Assembly: GCA_947624365.1 (NCBI GenBank)
Contig: CANQJY010000001.1
Location: 1-51,136, forward strand
Length of the DNA stretch: 51,136 bases
Reading direction: 5' to 3'
Source: an uncultured Clostridia bacterium
Lineage (GTDB): Bacteria; Bacillota; Clostridia; TANB77; CAG-508
The position numbers and the translations under genes are program-made. A model generated the notes under the pieces. The model saw only the letters and a program-made list of their open reading frames with translations, searched no databases and had not been told where the DNA came from. Positions 28,587 to 37,871 of this stretch are shown piece after piece. How positions within the stretch are numbered: the stretch's first letter is position 1; each line of letters starts with the position of its first letter.

Positions 28587-30333
28587 TTATTGCATATCTA
28601 ATTTAATATGTACATCTTTCAATTGTTCTGGCATAACAGTAGAAGGTGCTTTCATTAATAAATCACGTGCTTTTTTATTTTTAGGAAATGCAATTACTTC
28701 TCTAATATTTTGTGCATTTGCAATTAGCATTACCATTCTATCAATACCAGGTGCAGCTCCTGCATGTGGTGGAGTTCCATATTGAAATGCATTGTATAAT
28801 GCTCCAAATCTTTCTTCTACATCTTGCTTTGTATATCCTGCTATTTCAAATGCTTTCACCATAATCTCTGGATCATGATTTCTAACAGCTCCTGAAGCCA
28901 TCTCATATCCATTACACACTAAATCATATTGATATGCCAATATTTCTAAAGGATTTTTGTTTTCTAATGCTTCTAATCCTCCTTGTGGCATAGAAAATGG
29001 ATTATGGCTAAAATCGATTTTCCCTTCATCTGATAATTCATACATTGGAAAATCAACAATAAAGCAGAACTTATACACATTTTTTTCAATTAAATCTAAT
29101 CTTTTTCCTAGTTCAATTCTAATTAAACCTGCTATTTTTTGTGCTTTTTCGAATTCATCTGCAATGAAGAAGATGCTTGAATTTTTTTCTGCACCATATT
29201 TATTTTGTAATTGTTGTTTGTTTTCTTCTGTGATAAACTTTGAAATTCCTCCTGTAAATTCTCCTGTTTCTTCTATTTTTGTCCAAGCTAATCCTTTTGC
29301 ACCTACTTCTTCTGTTTTTGCGTATTCTTCCATTTTATCAAAGAATTTTCTACCTTGTTTTGCTCCTTCTGGTACTATAATCATTTTTACTGTTTTACCT
29401 TTGAAGGCATTGAATTCTGTATTCTCAAATAATTGTGTTCCATCTTGAATAATAAGTGGATTTCTTAAATCTGGTTTGTCAATTCCGTATTTTTCCATTG
29501 CTTCTTTATATGGAATTCTTATAAAAGGCCCTTTATCAACTTTCCAACTCGTATACTTTGCAAATGTATATGGAACAACTTCTTCTATTACTTTAAAAAC
29601 ATCTTCTTGTGTTGCAAAACTCATCTCAAAGTCTAATTGATAAAATTCTCCTGGTGCTCTGTCTGCTCTAGGATCTTCATCTCTAAAACATGGAGCAATT
29701 TGATAATATTTATTAAAACCACTTACCATTAATAATTGTTTAAATTGTTGTGGTGCTTGTGGTAAAGCATAAAATTCTCCTGGATTTAATCTACTTGGTA
29801 CTAAATAATCTCTTGCACCTTCTGGTGAAGAATTGGCTAAAATTGGAGTTTGGATTTCTGTAAATTGTAATTCATCCATTTTATCTCTAAGAGTTTTTAA
29901 TATTTTTGAACGTAGTAAAATATTATTGTGTAATCCGGGTATTCCTTAAATCTAAAAATCTGTATTCTAAACGTAAATCCTCTCTTACTTCTTGATCTGT
30001 ATTTACTTCAAATGGCAATACATTTTTACATTTTCCTAATACTTCTATATGTTTTGCTATAACTTCAATTTCTCCTGTTGGAATGTTTTTATTTTTATTT
30101 GTTCTTTCAACAACTGTTCCACTTATATGAATACAGCTTTCTGATTTCAATTCTTTTGCTTGTTTTTGTAAATCTTCATCATTTACAACAATTTGTGTAA
30201 TTCCAAATTCATCTCTTAAATCAATAAATATCATTCCACCTAAGTTTCTTATTTTTTGTACCCATCCTGCTAATTCTACCGTTTGGTTTATATTTTCTAT
30301 ATTTAATTCTCCACAAGTTTTTGTTCTATACAT
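28587..30333 (-). CDS. aspS: Aspartyl-tRNA synthetase, rejoined by +1 shift at CGG
   Basis: The first frame (30333, 132 residues to the shift) holds the N-terminal OB fold: GWVQKIRNLGGMIFIDLRDEFG. It ends LEYRFLDLRNT. An in-frame CGG follows; skipping its C continues GLHNNILLRSKILKTLRDK. The second frame carries class II motif 2 (CFRDEDPRADR), the GAD insertion region and motif 3 (GAAPGIDRMVML). The joined length is 581 residues, normal for bacterial AspRS. The enzyme is essential and no second copy is in the window, so a plain frameshift null would be lethal. Promoter TTGAAA/TATAAT lies just upstream. No T-box is possible in the short leader. Confidence 0.92.
29935..29937 (-). other. In-frame CGG +1 frameshift site in aspS
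   Basis: Codon 133 reads ACC CGG ATT. Skipping the C at 29937 gives GGA TTA CAC AAT (G-L-H-N). Unshifted translation stops after three more codons, at TAA. Confidence 0.85.
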
Positions 30334-30363
30334 ATTGATTCTCCTTTTTTCAATTCTTTGCGT

Positions 30364-30392
30364 ATTATATCATATCTTTTAAGATATTTCAA
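30364..30392 (-). promoter_or_regulatory. Sigma-A promoter of aspS-mnmA
   Basis: A minus-strand TTGAAA (30387-30392) and perfect TATAAT (30364-30369) with a 17-base spacer lie about 30 bases before the aspS ATG. Confidence 0.75.
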
Positions 30393-30407
30393 TAAACATT
30401 GTGTTTT

Positions 30408-32198
30408 CTATGAATTGAAATTATTCCAAATTTCTTTTGCTATTTTTTCACTAATACCTTTTACTTGTTGCAATTCTTTCATACTTGCTTGTTTAATTTT
30501 CTTAACACTTCCAAAATGTTTTAATAACTCCTGCTTTTTGGCTTCACCTATTCCTTTGATATTATCTAATTCTGATTTTGTAATATCCTTTTCTCTTACC
30601 TTTCTATGATATGTTATTGCTGTATCATGGACTGTATCTTGAAATCTAGTAATAAGTTGTTTTAAATTTTCAGAAATAGGTAGTTCTTCTCTATTTTCAT
30701 TAATTAATGCTTTTGTTTGATGTTTATCATTTTTTACCATTCCAAATACCGGTATTGAAAGTTGGTATTTTTCAATAGCTCTCTTTGTTGCTCTTATTTG
30801 TGTAATACCACCATCTGCAAAAATTACATCTGGTAATTTTCCAAATCCTCCATTTGGATTTTCAATAGAATGTTTTAATCTCCTTTCAATTACTTCTTGC
30901 ATACAGCGAGGATCATCTTGACCATATATAGTTTTTATTTTAAAACGCCTTGATAAATTCTTTTTTATGACACCATCTTGCAACACGCACATTGCTGCTA
31001 CCATATGTTCTCCTGCCATATTTGAAATATCATAGGTCTCTATTTTTCTAGGTAAGATTTCTAATCCCAACACTTCTTTTAATTCCATTAAAATACTACT
31101 TTTATCTTTTTCTTTGTTTTCTAAGGTAACTTTACTATTCATTTCTGCCATTTCTACAAATCGCAATTTTTCTCCTTTTTTAGGACTTTTTAATTCTACT
31201 TTTTTGCCTAATTGATTAGAAAGCCACTCTTCTATAACTTGCTTGTCTTCTAATTCTTCTCGTAGCATTATTTTAGCTGGAATGTTTGGATTATCCATAT
31301 AATATTGTTTAATAAATCCTGATAAAATTTCTGCATCTGACATTCCTTTTAAATCTGTAAAAAAGTAGTGTTCTCTACCAATCATTTTACTGCCACGAAC
31401 AAAAAATATTTCAATACAAGTATCCATTTCTGATTGATACATACCTATTACGTCTATGCTATTTTCTGATAAATTAGATACTTTTTGTTTAGTAGATACT
31501 CTTTCTATTGATTGTTTTCTATCTCTTATTTCTGCTGCTTTTTCAAATTCTAATTTTTTTGATAATTGCTCCATTTGTATTTCTAACTCTTGTAATATTT
31601 TGTCTGTTTTTCCTTCTAATAAATCAATGATTTCATCAATTTGTTTCCTATATTCTTCTTTGCTCACATACCCCATACATGGTGCTAAACATTTTTTTAT
31701 ATGATAATTTAAGCAAGGTCTTGTACGTTGTTTTAAAGTCCTACATTGCCTAATTTTGTATTTCTGTTTTATGAATTCTATCATTTCTTTTGCAGCCCCT
31801 GGATTTGCATATGGTCCAAAATATTTTGAGCCATCATTTATGATTCTTCTTGTAAATACAACTGTCGGATAGTCTTCTTTTATATTAATCTTTATATATG
31901 GATAAGTTTTATCATCTTTTAATAAAACATTGAATTTGGGTCTGTGTTTTTTTATCAAATTACATTCCAAAATCAATGCTTCTGCTTCATTATCTACAAC
32001 AATATATTCAAAATGATCTATAGTATTTACCATATTTTCAATTCTTTTAGTTTTGTTATTTTTTCTAAAATATTGCCTTACTCTATTTTTTAGAGATATT
32101 GCTTTTCCTACATAAATGATATTGTCATTTTTGTCTTTCATAATATATACCCCTGGTTTATTAGGCAATTTTTTTAATTCTGCTTCAATATCAAACAT
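30408..32198 (-). CDS. uvrC: Excinuclease ABC subunit C
   Basis: This 596-residue UvrC makes both incisions in nucleotide excision repair. The N-terminal GIY-YIG domain reads KPGVYIMKDKNDNIIYVGKA (residues 14-33). A Cys cluster (CRTLKQRTRPCLNYHIKKCLAPC) is near 155, a UVR motif near 200-225, the RNase H-like endonuclease with ETYDISNMAGEHMV and DVIFADGGITQIR follows, and a C-terminal HhH pair reads NIKGIGEAKKQELLKHFGS. Complete, with no defect. hpt lies 9 bases upstream on the same transcript. Confidence 0.97.
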   Translation of the reverse strand: MFDIEAELKKLPNKPGVYIMKDKNDNIIYVGKAISLKNRVRQYFRKNNKTKRIENMVNTIDHFEYIVVDNEAEALILECNLIKKHRPKFNVLLKDDKTYPYIKINIKEDYPTVVFTRRIINDGSKYFGPYANPGAAKEMIEFIKQKYKIRQCRTLKQRTRPCLNYHIKKCLAPCMGYVSKEEYRKQIDEIIDLLEGKTDKILQELEIQMEQLSKKLEFEKAAEIRDRKQSIERVSTKQKVSNLSENSIDVIGMYQSEMDTCIEIFFVRGSKMIGREHYFFTDLKGMSDAEILSGFIKQYYMDNPNIPAKIMLREELEDKQVIEEWLSNQLGKKVELKSPKKGEKLRFVEMAEMNSKVTLENKEKDKSSILMELKEVLGLEILPRKIETYDISNMAGEHMVAAMCVLQDGVIKKNLSRRFKIKTIYGQDDPRCMQEVIERRLKHSIENPNGGFGKLPDVIFADGGITQIRATKRAIEKYQLSIPVFGMVKNDKHQTKALINENREELPISENLKQLITRFQDTVHDTAITYHRKVREKDITKSELDNIKGIGEAKKQELLKHFGSVKKIKQASMKELQQVKGISEKIAKEIWNNFNS

Positions 32199-32207
32199 GT
32201 TTTTCTC

Positions 32208-32711
32208 CTATTCTATATATCCTATATATGGCAGGTTTCGATATTGTTGGTTATAATCTAAACCAAAACCAACAATAAATTTATCTTCTATTTGAAATCC
32301 AGTATAGTCTGCTTCTATTTCTGTAACTCGTCTAGATGGTTTATCTAATAAAGCCGCAATTTTCAAACTATTTGGTTCTTTTTCTAGTAAATATTGTTTT
32401 AAAAATGTTAAAGTTCTTCCTGTATCAACAATATCTTCTACAATGATAACATCTTTTCCTTCGATATCATGTGCTATGTCTTTATTTATTTTAATCTTTC
32501 CTGTACTCTCAGTTCCTTCATAGCTAGATACTTCTATAAATTCAAATCGTATATCATTTTTTATGTTTTTAGCTAATTCCCATAAAAATGGTACAGAACC
32601 TTTTAAAATTCCTATAAATATAATCTGTTTCCCTTCATATTCTTTTTCAATTTGTTTAGCTATTTCTTTAATTCTTTCTTGTATTTTTGCTTCATCAATT
32701 AATACTTTCAT
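32208..32711 (-). CDS. hpt: Hypoxanthine (guanine) phosphoribosyltransferase
   Basis: This 167-residue purine salvage enzyme makes IMP or GMP from hypoxanthine or guanine and PRPP. The PRPP-binding motif is VIIVEDIVDTGRTL (about residues 89-102). GILKGSVPFLWEL and the flexible loop SSYEGTESTGKI are also typical. The C-terminus DFIV-like segment reads EDKFIVGFGLDYNQQYRNLPYIG. Length is normal. Its promoter is divergent from that of glmS. Confidence 0.95.
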   Translation of the reverse strand: MKVLIDEAKIQERIKEIAKQIEKEYEGKQIIFIGILKGSVPFLWELAKNIKNDIRFEFIEVSSYEGTESTGKIKINKDIAHDIEGKDVIIVEDIVDTGRTLTFLKQYLLEKEPNSLKIAALLDKPSRRVTEIEADYTGFQIEDKFIVGFGLDYNQQYRNLPYIGYIE

Positions 32712-32741
32712 TTTTATCTTTCCCCTCTCCTATCATTTTAT

Positions 32742-32770
32742 ATTATAATATATTTAGCTACAAATTGCAA
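32742..32770 (-). promoter_or_regulatory. Sigma-A promoter of hpt-uvrC
   Basis: A minus-strand TTGCAA (32765-32770) and perfect TATAAT (32742-32747) are separated by 17 bases, about 30 bases before the start codon. Confidence 0.72.
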
Positions 32771-32787
32771 TTTAAATTTAAAAACTC

Positions 32788-32816
32788 TTGCTACATTTTT
32801 GATACTATGTTAATAT
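32788..32816 (+). promoter_or_regulatory. Promoter of glmS
   Basis: TTGCTA (32788-32793) and TAATAT (32811-32816) have a 17-base spacer. The leader to the ATG is under 50 bases, too short for a glmS ribozyme. Confidence 0.6.
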
Positions 32817-32864
32817 AATATAGAAATTAAAAGTATTCAACATTTTTTTGTAGGAGGTTCACAT

Positions 32865-34706
32865 ATGTGTGGAATTGTAGGTTATATAGGAACTAAAAAA
32901 GCCTGTCCTATTTTATTGGCGGGTTTATCTAGATTAGAATATAGAGGTTATGATTCGGCTGGTATTTCAACAATTGAAAAAAATGGTCTTTCTCTTGTAA
33001 AAGATAAAGGAAGAGTTAAAATTTTAGAAAATAATCCAGCAATAAATACCCTAGAAGGTACAATTGGAATTGCTCATACAAGATGGGCAACTCATGGAAA
33101 ACCTTCAAAAGAAAATTCTCATCCACATCAAGATAATAGCAAAATATTTAGTGTAGTACACAATGGAATTATTGAAAATTACCAAGAATTACGTAATATG
33201 TTAGAAAAAAATGGTTATACCTTTTTATCACAAACAGATACAGAAGTTATTCCAAATCTAATTAATTATTATTACAAAAAAGAACAAGAACATGATATTC
33301 ATGCTTTCTTAAAAGCTGTTAGAAATTGTTGCTTAGATTTAAAAGGTAGTTTTGCAATTGAAGTAATTTCAAGTGAATTTCCTAAAAATATGATTGTAGT
33401 TAGAAAAGATAGTCCTCTTGTTATTGGAACATGTGAGAGTGAAAAATATATTTCTTCTGATATTCCAGCTATTTTATCTTATACTCGTGATTTCTATTTC
33501 TTAAACGATTTGGAATTTGCTTTATTAGAAAATACCAATACTACATTTTTCAATAGTAATCTTGAAGAGATTAATAAGCCAACAAGCAATATTGAATGGG
33601 ATGCAACAGCTAGTGAAAAAAACGGATATGAAGATTTTATGTTAAAAGAAATCTATGAACAACCAACTGCTATTAGAGAAACAATAGGATCTAAAATTTC
33701 TTTAGAAAGCAAATGCGATTTTGAAGAATTAGAATTAACAAAAGACTATTTAGAATCAGTTAATAAAATTTATATTATTGCCTGTGGTACTGCTATGCAT
33801 GCTGGTCTTGCTGGAAAAAATGTTATTGAAAAATTATGCCGTATTCCAGTTGAAGTAGATATTGCATCTGAATTCCGCTATCGCAATCCAATTGTAAATG
33901 AAAAAACTCTTTGTATTTTTATTTCACAATCTGGTGAAACTGCAGATACTATTGCAGCTCTTAAATTAGCAAAGCTTTGCGGAAGTAGAACTATTGCAAT
34001 ATCTAATGTAATTGGTAGTTCAATTACCAGAGAAGCAGATTATTCTATATATACACATGCTGGTCCAGAAATTGCAGTTGCCTCTACAAAGGCATATACT
34101 TCTCAAGTAGTTCTTTTAAATATGTTAGCACTATATTTTGCTGAAATTTTGGAAATAGTTGATATGGATTTAATAAATAATATCAAAAAAGAAATGTTAC
34201 TTTTACCAAAAAAGATTGAAGAAACATTTTCTTGTAAAAACTCTATTCAAGAATTTGCTAAAAAAATTTATCAAGAAAAAGATGTCTTCTTCCTAGGTAG
34301 AGGTATTGATGAAACTGTTGCTAAAGAAGGTTCTTTAAAATTAAAAGAAATTTCTTATATTCACTCAGAAAGCTATGCAGCAGGAGAATTAAAACATGGT
34401 CCAATTGCTTTGATTGAAAATGGTATAACTGTAATTAGTATTTTAATGGATAGTTCTTTAATAGAAAAAACTATTAGTAATATACAAGAAGTTATCTCAA
34501 GAGGAGCAAAAACATTGGTTGTAACAAGCCATGATTGTAATACTACAATGTTTGATGAAGTTATAAAAATTCCAGATACAATTCCTTATTTGTCTCCTAT
34601 CTTATCTGTTATCCCTTTGCAATTATTAGCATATTATATTTCAAAGGAAAAAGGATTAGATGTTGATAAACCTAGAAATTTAGCAAAATCTGTAACAGTA
34701 GAATAA
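32865..34706 (+). CDS. glmS: Glutamine-fructose-6-phosphate aminotransferase (isomerizing)
   Basis: This 613-residue enzyme makes glucosamine-6-phosphate, the entry to UDP-GlcNAc and the cell wall. The N-terminal Ntn amidotransferase starts with Cys2 in MCGIVGYIG, followed by LEYRGYDSAGI, HTRWATHGKPS and GSFAIEVI. Two SIS sugar-isomerase domains follow with ACGTAMHAG, ISQSGETADT, ASTKAYTSQ and the C-terminal DKPRNLAKSVTVE. Complete. A strong AGGAGG precedes the ATG. No glmS ribozyme is present, so regulation must differ from that of many other Bacillota. Confidence 0.97.
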   Translation: MCGIVGYIGTKKACPILLAGLSRLEYRGYDSAGISTIEKNGLSLVKDKGRVKILENNPAINTLEGTIGIAHTRWATHGKPSKENSHPHQDNSKIFSVVHNGIIENYQELRNMLEKNGYTFLSQTDTEVIPNLINYYYKKEQEHDIHAFLKAVRNCCLDLKGSFAIEVISSEFPKNMIVVRKDSPLVIGTCESEKYISSDIPAILSYTRDFYFLNDLEFALLENTNTTFFNSNLEEINKPTSNIEWDATASEKNGYEDFMLKEIYEQPTAIRETIGSKISLESKCDFEELELTKDYLESVNKIYIIACGTAMHAGLAGKNVIEKLCRIPVEVDIASEFRYRNPIVNEKTLCIFISQSGETADTIAALKLAKLCGSRTIAISNVIGSSITREADYSIYTHAGPEIAVASTKAYTSQVVLLNMLALYFAEILEIVDMDLINNIKKEMLLLPKKIEETFSCKNSIQEFAKKIYQEKDVFFLGRGIDETVAKEGSLKLKEISYIHSESYAAGELKHGPIALIENGITVISILMDSSLIEKTISNIQEVISRGAKTLVVTSHDCNTTMFDEVIKIPDTIPYLSPILSVIPLQLLAYYISKEKGLDVDKPRNLAKSVTVE

Positions 34707-34712
34707 TATTAA

Positions 34713-34746
34713 AACAACTTGCCCTAACTAAGGGCAAGTTGTTTTT
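34713..34746 (+). terminator. Terminator between glmS and bofA
   Basis: AACAACTTGCCCT and AGGGCAAGTTGTT form a perfect 13-bp stem with a 5-base loop, followed by TTTT. It is placed between convergent genes. Confidence 0.88.
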
Positions 34747-34756
34747 TATCTAGATT

Positions 34757-35017
34757 TCATCCTACTAATAATTTAACAATTATTAATACAACTGCTCCTG
34801 GTAACCCTAATAATCCTACCAAAATACTTGTAAAAACATTTAGTCCTATGTGAAATCCAAAATTAGCTCCTATAATATTAATAAAAAAAATAACACATCC
34901 ACCTATAATAGAATTAAGAACTAATTTTAACACTTTTCTAATTGGTACTATAAAAATTCTACCAAATAAAAATAGAAAACATATACATGCTAAATATGTA
35001 ATTATATTAATATTCAT
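34757..35017 (-). CDS. bofA: Pro-sigma-K processing inhibitor BofA family protein
   Basis: This 86-residue integral membrane protein has three hydrophobic stretches and the family pattern LFGRIFIVPIRKVLKLVLNSIIGG, then a GLPG-containing C-terminal helix (VGLLGLPGAVVLIIVKLLV). In Bacillus BofA keeps the SpoIVFB protease silent in the mother cell until engulfment checkpoints are met. The yaaL-bofA order is the classic neighbourhood, which supports the call and a spore-forming lifestyle or ancestry. Confidence 0.85.
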   Translation of the reverse strand: MNINIITYLACICFLFLFGRIFIVPIRKVLKLVLNSIIGGCVIFFINIIGANFGFHIGLNVFTSILVGLLGLPGAVVLIIVKLLVG

Positions 35018-35079
35018 AAAAAACCCCTCTTTGCATCTTTTATATTATTATTACTATGCAAAAGAGGGACAAATATGTC

Positions 35080-35367
35080 TTAAATTACTTCTTCACCTTT
35101 TTCTAAAAATTGACATTCCATATCTTTTATGAAATTGACATTTAAACCTTTTACTTTCGCCATTTTGATCAAATAATCTAATTTTGCTTGATTAGCTTTG
35201 ATTTGATAAATATAATAATCAATTAAATCTGCGTCTGCAAATTCATAATTTCTATTAGCAAATTCTAGTTCTTTTCTTGTTCGAATAATATGGCAAATCA
35301 GTTCAGTATCTTTATCTAATTCTGTTCTTTCTATCATTAGTTCATCTTTTTTATAAAATTCCTGCAT
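35080..35367 (-). CDS. yaaL: YaaL-like DUF2508 protein
   Basis: This 95-residue helical protein has the conserved core RTRKELEFANRNYEFA, then DLIDYYIYQIKANQAKLDYLIKMAK. Function is unknown. It is coded just upstream of bofA, the arrangement found widely in Bacillota next to recR. recR itself is not visible here. The start follows an AGGTGAT-type ribosome binding site. Confidence 0.8.
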   Translation of the reverse strand: MQEFYKKDELMIERTELDKDTELICHIIRTRKELEFANRNYEFADADLIDYYIYQIKANQAKLDYLIKMAKVKGLNVNFIKDMECQFLEKGEEVI

Positions 35368-35500
35368 TATATCACCTCAAATCAATTTACGAATATTATA
35401 TGTACAAACTATAAAAATTATTCTCAAAGCTCTTGATTTTTTGCTCATTTTATAGGATAATATATATGTATGATGTTAAATTAAAGAAAGGATTAATAGA

Positions 35501-37828
35501 ATGAAGTTAATTGATAAAATGTTAAAGAAATTAAATACTACTCGTAACAACTTCGCTACATATATTCTAACACTAATTACTTTTTACATTGTAATTGATA
35601 GATTAGTAGAAATGCTATTGATGATTTTTACAGGTGTGTCATATTCTTATTGGGGACCTATTCAATATTGTCTTGCACTAGCTTGCCCTGCTTTAGCATA
35701 TGCACTTTCTGTACCCTCAGAATTTTCTACTTCAAAAGCACAGAAAATTAGAATTTTTTACATATATGTAATTTTATTTGGTGTTATTGCGGCATCTATG
35801 ATTCTACAATGGGTTAATATGGGGATTTGGATTTTCTTAGTTTCTGTTCCGGGTTATGAAGATTTAGTTACAAATTTTTCTGAATTATTTAGACCAGCTC
35901 TTACCTCAATTGCTATATTTATACCAATTGCAATTGCTTATAGAGTTTTTAAATTTTTATACTTTTCTGTTAATGACAGCCTTGACCATAAAAAATCAAT
36001 TTGGGATTACCCTGGTATAAATTTATCAGATACAAAAGTTGGACATGGTCCATTCACTTGTGAATTATTTATGTTTAAAGATTCTGAAACTGGAAAAACT
36101 GCTATTATGCCAGAAACCTCTAGATTTCAAGCCACTTTAGTATGCGGTGGATCTGGTAGTGGAAAAACCTCTTTAGTATTTGAGCCATTTATTGCAAGAG
36201 ATTTAGAGAGAAAATTTTTCTTCCATGAAGTTTCAAAAGAGATGGGATATACAGCTTTAAAAACACGTATTGCTGTATTAAATAAGCCTTATGATAATGA
36301 CTATTTAAATGAACATTTTCATCTAAGTATGTTATCACCTGCTTATGGCAAAGAAACAATTTATAAAACATATATGAAAAAAATGATCTTGTCAGATATA
36401 CCTGAAATTATTTACAAAGATTGTGGTGTAACTGTAATGTCACCTGATAAAGAAATTTGTACTCATATGGCTGATGTTGCAAAAAACTTTGGTTTTACAT
36501 GTAATATTATAGATCCTTCAGATGTAAATTCTGTTGGTATTAACCCATTTGTATATGATGATCCATATAAAATTGCAACAACAATATCTTCTGCATTAAA
36601 GGCAATGTATAATGATATTCATTACCAGTCATCAGAAGCATATCGTGAAGATACTTCAATTCAAGCTATTGAAAATGTATCAATTTTATTAAAAGAAATG
36701 TATCCTCGTATGAATGAAGGAAACCTACCAAATTTGGAAGATATGCTAAAAATGTTTACAAATTTTGACCTAGTAGAAAAAATGTGTGAAATCTTAGCTC
36801 ATGATGAAAACTTAAAAGAAAAATATTCTGTACAACTTGCGTACTTTAAAAAGAACTTCTATAAAACTGGTTCTGGAAGGGATTTTACAGAAAAATCTAT
36901 TTTTGCTGCAGTTTCACAATTAGATAATTTGTTAAGATTAGATGGGGTTAAATCTGTTCTTTGTAACAGACATAATAATGTTAATTTTGATGATATGCTA
37001 TCAAATGGAGAAATAACTTTTGTATGTACAAGAAGAGGCGATTTAGGTGTAAATAGCCATAAGGCTTTTGGATTATTTTTCTTAAATGCATTAGAAAATG
37101 CGGTTTTAAGAAGACCTGGTTCAGAAAGTTCTCGAGTTCCACATTTCTTATATATTGATGAATTCCCTGAATTTATTGGGAAATCAACTGAACCTATATT
37201 CACTATGTTCCGTAAATATAAAGTTGGTAGTATAATTTCCGCACAAAACTTGTCACAATTAGATCCTTCTACTTCACAACAAAGTTATCGTGACACAATT
37301 TTGGCAAACTGCACAAACAAAATCTTTACTGGTAATGCAACTGAAGATGATTTAAATTGGTGGGAATTTGAATTTGGAGAGCATAGAGAGTGGAGATTTA
37401 CTAGCACTATTGACTTTAGTACAAATGAATATAAAAATGAGCATGGTAATGTTGATTGGAAATGGATTAAAAATTTCTTAGCTGGTAAATTACAATATTT
37501 TGGTCAAACGGATTGTGCTTATAAAATACGTAATGAAAATGGAAAGCCACTTGTAGGTATGGGAAAAATGTCTTATTTAGATAGTAAATATAAAGAACCA
37601 CAAAAAATCAAAAAATATGATTTTGGCAAATACTCTGATGGTATAACTACTTCGACTGAAGATTTTGAAAACGGTACCCAAAAAGAAAAATTTAATTTAA
37701 AGAATTTGGACTTTTTAGATAATCGTAATGAATTTAATCCTGTACAAACAGATACTACAGATTCAAAATATTTATTTGATAATGAAGATGCCATTGTTGT
37801 AAATTTAAAAAAGAAACGTTCTGAATAA
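35501..37828 (+). CDS. Orphan VirD4/TraG-like (TraM-recognition) ATPase
   Basis: This 775-residue protein has about four N-terminal membrane helices (residues 18-150), then Walker A GGSGSGKTS (216-224), Walker B with FLYIDEFPEF (about 550) and VGSIISAQNLSQLDPS, matching type IV coupling proteins and the TraM-recognition/TraG-D C-terminal region. GVTVMSPDKEICTHMADVA and NIIDPSDVNSVGINPF are the usual ATPase segments. No relaxase, VirB-type, integrase or other conjugation gene is near. It has its own leader and a terminator, and codon use looks like its neighbours. It may be a resident DNA or protein pump; the function is unknown. Confidence 0.82.
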   Translation: MKLIDKMLKKLNTTRNNFATYILTLITFYIVIDRLVEMLLMIFTGVSYSYWGPIQYCLALACPALAYALSVPSEFSTSKAQKIRIFYIYVILFGVIAASMILQWVNMGIWIFLVSVPGYEDLVTNFSELFRPALTSIAIFIPIAIAYRVFKFLYFSVNDSLDHKKSIWDYPGINLSDTKVGHGPFTCELFMFKDSETGKTAIMPETSRFQATLVCGGSGSGKTSLVFEPFIARDLERKFFFHEVSKEMGYTALKTRIAVLNKPYDNDYLNEHFHLSMLSPAYGKETIYKTYMKKMILSDIPEIIYKDCGVTVMSPDKEICTHMADVAKNFGFTCNIIDPSDVNSVGINPFVYDDPYKIATTISSALKAMYNDIHYQSSEAYREDTSIQAIENVSILLKEMYPRMNEGNLPNLEDMLKMFTNFDLVEKMCEILAHDENLKEKYSVQLAYFKKNFYKTGSGRDFTEKSIFAAVSQLDNLLRLDGVKSVLCNRHNNVNFDDMLSNGEITFVCTRRGDLGVNSHKAFGLFFLNALENAVLRRPGSESSRVPHFLYIDEFPEFIGKSTEPIFTMFRKYKVGSIISAQNLSQLDPSTSQQSYRDTILANCTNKIFTGNATEDDLNWWEFEFGEHREWRFTSTIDFSTNEYKNEHGNVDWKWIKNFLAGKLQYFGQTDCAYKIRNENGKPLVGMGKMSYLDSKYKEPQKIKKYDFGKYSDGITTSTEDFENGTQKEKFNLKNLDFLDNRNEFNPVQTDTTDSKYLFDNEDAIVVNLKKKRSE

Positions 37829-37833
37829 TGAAA

Positions 37834-37868
37834 AGAGAGAACTTGTAATTAAAAGTTCTCTCCTTTTT
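37834..37868 (+). terminator. Terminator between the TraG-like and permease genes
   Basis: GAGAGAACTT and AAGTTCTCTC form a 10-bp stem with an 8-base loop, followed by CTTTTTTG, between convergent genes. Confidence 0.85.
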
Positions 37869-37871
37869 TGT

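Noticed and set aside
30334..30392. T-box leader for aspS
   Set aside because: Only about 30 bases separate the promoter from the ATG; no specifier stem or T-box sequence fits.
32817..32864. glmS ribozyme upstream of glmS
   Set aside because: The leader between the -10 box and the ATG is under 50 bases and lacks the ribozyme core.
35501..37828. Integrated conjugative element around the TraG-like gene
   Set aside because: No integrase, relaxase, VirB proteins or flanking repeats; neighbours are chromosomal sporulation and transport genes.
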